From contig JBJENT010000219.1 in NCBI GenBank assembly GCA_051880335.1, positions 1-7,883 on the forward strand: a DNA stretch of 7,883 nucleotides, in the 5' to 3' direction. Every line of letters starts with the position of its first letter. Positions within the stretch are counted from its first letter, which is position 1. Source of the stretch: 1XD8-76 sp051880335. Lineage in GTDB: Bacteria; Bacillota; Clostridia; Lachnospirales; Lachnospiraceae. Position numbers and translations under genes: made by a program. The notes under the pieces were generated by a model that was given only the letters and a program-made list of their open reading frames with translations, was not told the DNA's origin and ran no database searches. Below, piece by piece: positions 5,417 through 7,883 of this stretch.

Positions 5417-6912
5417 TGGTTATCTCCATTCTTTTCAGGATTTTCTTTCATGCCACGACCGCCCATCCTTCCGGGATCGCCCATCCTTCCAGGACCACCC
5501 ATCCTTCCGGGATCGCCCATCATTCCGGGGCCACCCATCATTCCCGAACCATAAATCAGGGAACTCATTTCGACAGAAATCTCCTGTTCGCCGGCAGTGA
5601 TCGTATAGGAAGAGCCTTCTGTAATATCCGGACAGCTGATTAAAATACTGTCATAAGTTTTTGCCGGTGTAAATTCCAGAAGGGTAGTACCATCAGAATC
5701 CTTTAATGTAATGGCATCTCCTGCATTTGCAGAGCTTTCCAGAGTAACCAGTATACAGCCCTGGGTGGAGGCGTCACTGAAATTCTGTGCCATTCGGCTG
5801 GAACCTACTGCGATAAGACTGCCACCGGAAATAAGAGCAGTGCCATCATAATCCAGAGCACCATTGTCCCCTCTGGTAGGGCCGTCTATGGTGATATTTC
5901 CACCGGTAAAGTACAGACATCCATTGGCGTCGATACCATCCCCTTCTGCGTTGATAGAAATATCTCCGCCATTGATGGTGATATAAATATCCCCGTTTTC
6001 TGAAAATCTTTCAGAGCCGGCCATGCCACTTTCATCAGCACCACCGGCAGCATTGATACCGTCATCTTCTGCAACAACAGAAATGGTGCCATTATCGATG
6101 GTAACATTTTTCCCTTCCAGACCTTCATAGCAGGATGGAATATCAATGGTTCCATTACAAATCCAAAGACAATTACCTGCATGAATTCCGTCATCTTCCG
6201 CATGAATTGTGAAAATCCCATCTTCAATATAAACAAATCCCTTTTCTGCATCGTTCTCGTTATCACTATGAATACCATCGCTTCCGGCAGTCAGATCAAA
6301 ATTTCCGTCAGCAATGCGGATGCTGTCCTTCCCGGATAAAGCGCTGGAGGCTGCGGTTATGGAGTATGTTCCGTTTGTGAAGACCAGATCGTCCTTGGAT
6401 ACGATGCCGTGACCATAAGGGGAGTCGATGGTTAAAGAACCGGAGCCATTGATTGTCAGGTCAGATTTGGAGAAAATGACACCATCGATATGAAAATCAT
6501 TTTTCACATATTCTCCGGAGGTGGATAAAGTATTTTCGGAACCTTCTGCCAGAGTAATAAAAACCTTGTCTGCATTTTGCACAAAGATAGCAGCACTGTT
6601 ACTGCTGGTGATATGGGCCTGATCCAGAACCAGCTGTACCTTGGCGGAATCATCTGCAGCTATAATAATCTGTCCATCTGTAAGAGAACCGGAAAGGATA
6701 TAGACACCCTCTTCTTTGATGGTGACATTTGTGTCAGAAAGAGTAATATGCTCTGCAGTAGCGTCATCGTATTCACCGGATAGATCCCGGTCTGTAAACA
6801 TGTCATCTACAGTATCTGTTGAAGAAGTGGCTGCACCGCAGCCTGCCATAATAAGGGATGTTATCAGGGATAAAGATAATATAGTTGTGGGAATAAATGG
6901 TTTAAAGCTCAT
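5410..6912 (-). CDS. Secreted lipoprotein with Cthe_2159-type carbohydrate-binding beta-helix domain
   Basis: A 500-residue exported lipoprotein. A hydrophobic signal segment (about 8-22) leads to a lipobox ending MAGC with Cys25 as the lipidation site, followed by a Ser/Thr/Asp-rich linker. Residues about 55-445 are built of short beta-strand turns typical of the Cthe_2159 family (right-handed parallel beta-helix binding acidic or cellulosic polysaccharides). The turns repeat D-G-I signatures at 212-214 (DGIHSDN), 241-243 (DGIHAGN), 284-286 (DGINAAG) and 325-327 (DGIDANG), which are candidate calcium-binding turns. The C-terminus (457-492) is a Gly/Met/Pro repeat of G-[MR]-M-G-[GD]-P, then a charged end. 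The start overlaps the VTC gene by 11 bp; a GGGGAGGG ribosome site lies about nine bases upstream inside that gene. In Lachnospiraceae such genes often accompany VTC, DUF4956 and CotH genes. The family call is good; the ligand is unknown. Confidence 0.85.
   Translation of the reverse strand: MSFKPFIPTTILSLSLITSLIMAGCGAATSSTDTVDDMFTDRDLSGEYDDATAEHITLSDTNVTIKEEGVYILSGSLTDGQIIIAADDSAKVQLVLDQAHITSSNSAAIFVQNADKVFITLAEGSENTLSTSGEYVKNDFHIDGVIFSKSDLTINGSGSLTIDSPYGHGIVSKDDLVFTNGTYSITAASSALSGKDSIRIADGNFDLTAGSDGIHSDNENDAEKGFVYIEDGIFTIHAEDDGIHAGNCLWICNGTIDIPSCYEGLEGKNVTIDNGTISVVAEDDGINAAGGADESGMAGSERFSENGDIYITINGGDISINAEGDGIDANGCLYFTGGNITIDGPTRGDNGALDYDGTALISGGSLIAVGSSRMAQNFSDASTQGCILVTLESSANAGDAITLKDSDGTTLLEFTPAKTYDSILISCPDITEGSSYTITAGEQEISVEMSSLIYGSGMMGGPGMMGDPGRMGGPGRMGDPGRMGGRGMKENPEKNGDNQK
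5461..5550 (-). repeat. Five 18-bp coding repeats giving the Gly/Met/Pro tail
   Basis: Five consecutive 18-bp units, at 5461-5478, 5479-5496, 5497-5514, 5515-5532 and 5533-5550, share the core CCCATC[CA]TTCC on the + strand. On the coding (-) strand they encode alternating D-P-G-R/M-M-G and G-P-G-R/M-M-G hexapeptides. Alternate units end GGGATC or GGACC-like, giving a 36-bp higher-order period. A sixth, diverged copy encodes GMKENP. Such an array can change copy number by slippage. Confidence 0.9.
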
Positions 6913-7432
6913 TTAACACACCCTCCCCTCTCGTTAAACTGATTTCCAGATTCCCGTTTCTCAGTCGAAGGGCATCAATCAGTTCTTTACCATAGATTCC
7001 TTTGCACAGGGACAGATCCTGATACAGGTTTCTGGCATAATCGATTTCCTGAAAAATCTGCCGGTCTGTATAATTTTTCCCCTGGAAGGGAATGGAAAAA
7101 TATAAGTATTTCTCAGCATCTGCTTCGGTCATGGAGACTCTTCTTTTATAGCCTACTGAGTCATATTTTTTCTTCAGTTCCAGAAAGACCTGGCACTCCG
7201 GAGTACATTTTCCATAGCTGCGTAGCCGCAGTCTTTCTTTATAGACCGGATGATCCAGGGAGCGCCTTACCAGCAGGTGATCCGGTGTGTCAAAATAGAG
7301 ACTGTAGATGGTACTTTGTCCATGAATATCCGGAATCATATGGGATGCCAGATACATTTGTATTTTTTTCAGCCTGACACGTGGAACCATAAACTTAATT
7401 TCATAGCGCTTGAAAATCATTTGATTGCTCAT
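6902..7432 (-). CDS. VTC-domain (polyphosphate polymerase-like) protein, C-terminally shortened
   Basis: A 176-residue protein of the VTC / CYTH-like superfamily, whose full-length members make polyphosphate from nucleoside triphosphate in a basic tunnel. Visible landmarks are FKRYEIKF (7-14), YSLYFDTPD (43-51), YKERLRLRSYG (64-74), FLELKKKYDSVGYKRR (83-98) and EIDYA (129-133). After that the usual strand with a Tyr-x-Arg-x-Ala-Tyr-like motif is missing. The protein passes to IYGKE (146-150) and ends at TRGEGVLNEL without the final strand of the domain. Family members usually exceed 220 residues, so this is probably a truncated or decaying copy. ATG 7432 (MSNQMIF) is preferred: it has AGGAA about eight bases upstream and fits the family start. 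An in-frame ATG at 7489 lies at the end of the upstream IS element. The 3' end overlaps the lipoprotein gene, suggesting translational coupling. Confidence 0.75.
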   Translation of the reverse strand: MSNQMIFKRYEIKFMVPRVRLKKIQMYLASHMIPDIHGQSTIYSLYFDTPDHLLVRRSLDHPVYKERLRLRSYGKCTPECQVFLELKKKYDSVGYKRRVSMTEADAEKYLYFSIPFQGKNYTDRQIFQEIDYARNLYQDLSLCKGIYGKELIDALRLRNGNLEISLTRGEGVLNEL

Positions 7433-7482
7433 GTGAATTTCCTGCCTTTTTCTTTTTATGGCTGCATCATAAGATATCAACT

Positions 7483-7659
7483 GTGACATGCTCCCACCGC
7501 TTAAATCCTGGATTTTGAAGTGGGGGCTTCCTGTTCAATGGCTCTTCTGAACCAAGTATCCACAGGCTATCCTCGCGTGCCCCGCGATTGTTTGTGCCCT
7601 GTTACGGGCATTTCTATTTCCTTTGTCCGGTTACGGACTTATTTTTCTCTGCTTCCTGC
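7483..7659 (-). ncRNA. Putative omega RNA (reRNA) scaffold of TnpB
   Basis: The region between the tnpB stop and the element end is rich in stem-loops on the - strand. They are GTCCG/CGGAC with a GTTA-type loop (7625-7638), TGCCC/GGGCA (7595-7610), TCGCG/CGCGA (7573-7587), GTTCA/TGAAC (7533-7552) and the terminal hairpin (7493-7524). The first two share a CCGTAAC loop sequence. TnpB nucleases of this family use an RNA derived from the right end as scaffold, with the guide read from DNA just outside the end. Here the guide would start near 7482 and read leftwards into the VTC upstream region. The 5' boundary may extend into the tnpB coding part. This is inferred from position and structure. 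Confidence 0.6.
7493..7524 (-). repeat. Subterminal hairpin of the IS605-family right end
   Basis: On the - strand CCCAC and GTGGG arms enclose inner arms AAATC/GATTT around a three-base loop, with a small internal loop between the two stems. On the + strand the arms lie at 7493-7497 and 7520-7524. Imperfect subterminal palindromes of this kind mark the ends of IS200/IS605 elements and form the 3' stem of the omega RNA. Confidence 0.65.
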
Positions 7660-7883
7660 CTATGCAGTCAGCATTCTCCTTGCCTCCTCACGGATGTTCA
7701 CTGCCGCATTTTTGTCCCTGTCCATGACATTTCCGCACTCACATATGTATATGCGCTCCGAAAGCTTCAGTTCCTTTTTCACCTTTCCACACCTGCTGCA
7801 TCTCTTGCTGGACGGATAGAACCGGGCCACCTTTACCAGTTTCTTTCCCTGCTCTTCCAGCTTGTAGGCCAGGATATCCCGGA
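7660..7883 (-). CDS. tnpB: TnpB RNA-guided nuclease, C-terminal part (cut by window edge)
   Basis: The last 73 codons of a TnpB/OrfB protein are readable from 7881 down to a TAG at 7660-7662; the N-terminal part lies beyond the window. The peptide contains VARFYPSSKRCSRCG, then YICECGNVMDRDKNAAVNI. The CxxC (CSRC) and CxC (CEC) pairs form the zinc ribbon typical of TnpB and Cas12, and the D-R-D-x-N-A-A-x-N-I motif carries the last RuvC aspartate. The protein ends normally with a short basic helix (REEARRMLTA). TnpB is an RNA-guided DNA endonuclease that helps IS200/IS605 elements persist at their donor site. Whether the full gene is intact cannot be seen. Confidence 0.92.
   Translation of the reverse strand, partial: RDILAYKLEEQGKKLVKVARFYPSSKRCSRCGKVKKELKLSERIYICECGNVMDRDKNAAVNIREEARRMLTA

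Larger units (their letters stand above)
7483..7883 (-). mobile_element. IS200/IS605-family insertion sequence, right end only
   Basis: This segment holds the 3' part of a tnpB gene and the non-coding right end of an IS200/IS605-family element. The terminal hairpin has CCCAC/GTGGG and AAATC/GATTT stems and is typical of the subterminal structure recognised by Y1 transposases of this family. The exact edge is not proven; I place it after TCAC on the - strand, at 7483, by analogy with related ends. The left end and any tnpA lie outside the window. The element sits about 50 bp upstream of the VTC start and may have separated that gene from its original promoter or upstream partners. Confidence 0.8.

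Noticed and set aside
7520..7819. A 99-codon + strand open frame over the IS end
   Set aside because: It lies antisense to the tnpB 3' end and the putative omega RNA. Such frames are common false calls at IS605 right ends.

Overview
The window looks like a chromosomal segment from a Gram-positive gut anaerobe of the Clostridia, most likely Lachnospiraceae (Blautia/Ruminococcus/Dorea-like). The grounds are strong AGGAGG-type ribosome sites, AGA/ATA-rich codon use, a Cthe_2159-type beta-helix lipoprotein beside a VTC-domain polyphosphate polymerase-like gene, and a Firmicute-type IS605 end. The genus is inference.

Left two thirds (1-5202, + strand): one six-gene operon behind a near-consensus sigma-A promoter (28-56). 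A terminator-like hairpin with a T-tract (68-122) sits right after the expected transcription start. The genes are a D-amino acid aminotransferase (dat), pxpB, pxpC, a DUF1445/YcsI-family protein, pxpA and a DUF4392 protein. PxpA, PxpB and PxpC together form the ATP-dependent prokaryotic 5-oxoprolinase, which turns 5-oxoproline into glutamate. DUF1445 and DUF4392 are the two halves of the mitochondrial D-glutamate cyclase DGLUCY, here two separate genes with pxpA between them. The operon therefore appears to link D-glutamate/D-alanine transamination, D-glutamate <-> 5-oxo-D-proline cyclisation and 5-oxoproline ring opening. This D-glutamate/5-oxoproline module is the most interesting system in the window. 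Each family is recognisable; the combined pathway and its stereochemistry are inferred.

Middle (5203-5416): a short convergent intergenic region packed with repeats. It has two to three tandem ~32-35 bp units, the last of which forms the left arm of a long imperfect inverted repeat (5281-5416). Inside that lies a nearly continuous hairpin (5326-5383) with A and T runs at its feet, well placed to end transcription in both directions.

Right (5410-7883, - strand): a secreted lipoprotein with a beta-helix carbohydrate-binding domain and a Gly/Met/Pro repeat tail lies downstream of, and overlaps, a VTC-domain gene that seems to lack its C-terminal part. Just upstream of the VTC gene is the right end of an IS200/IS605-family element: the last 73 codons of tnpB with its zinc ribbon, then about 175 bp of stem-loops that probably form the omega RNA (reRNA). 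The rest of the element lies beyond the window.
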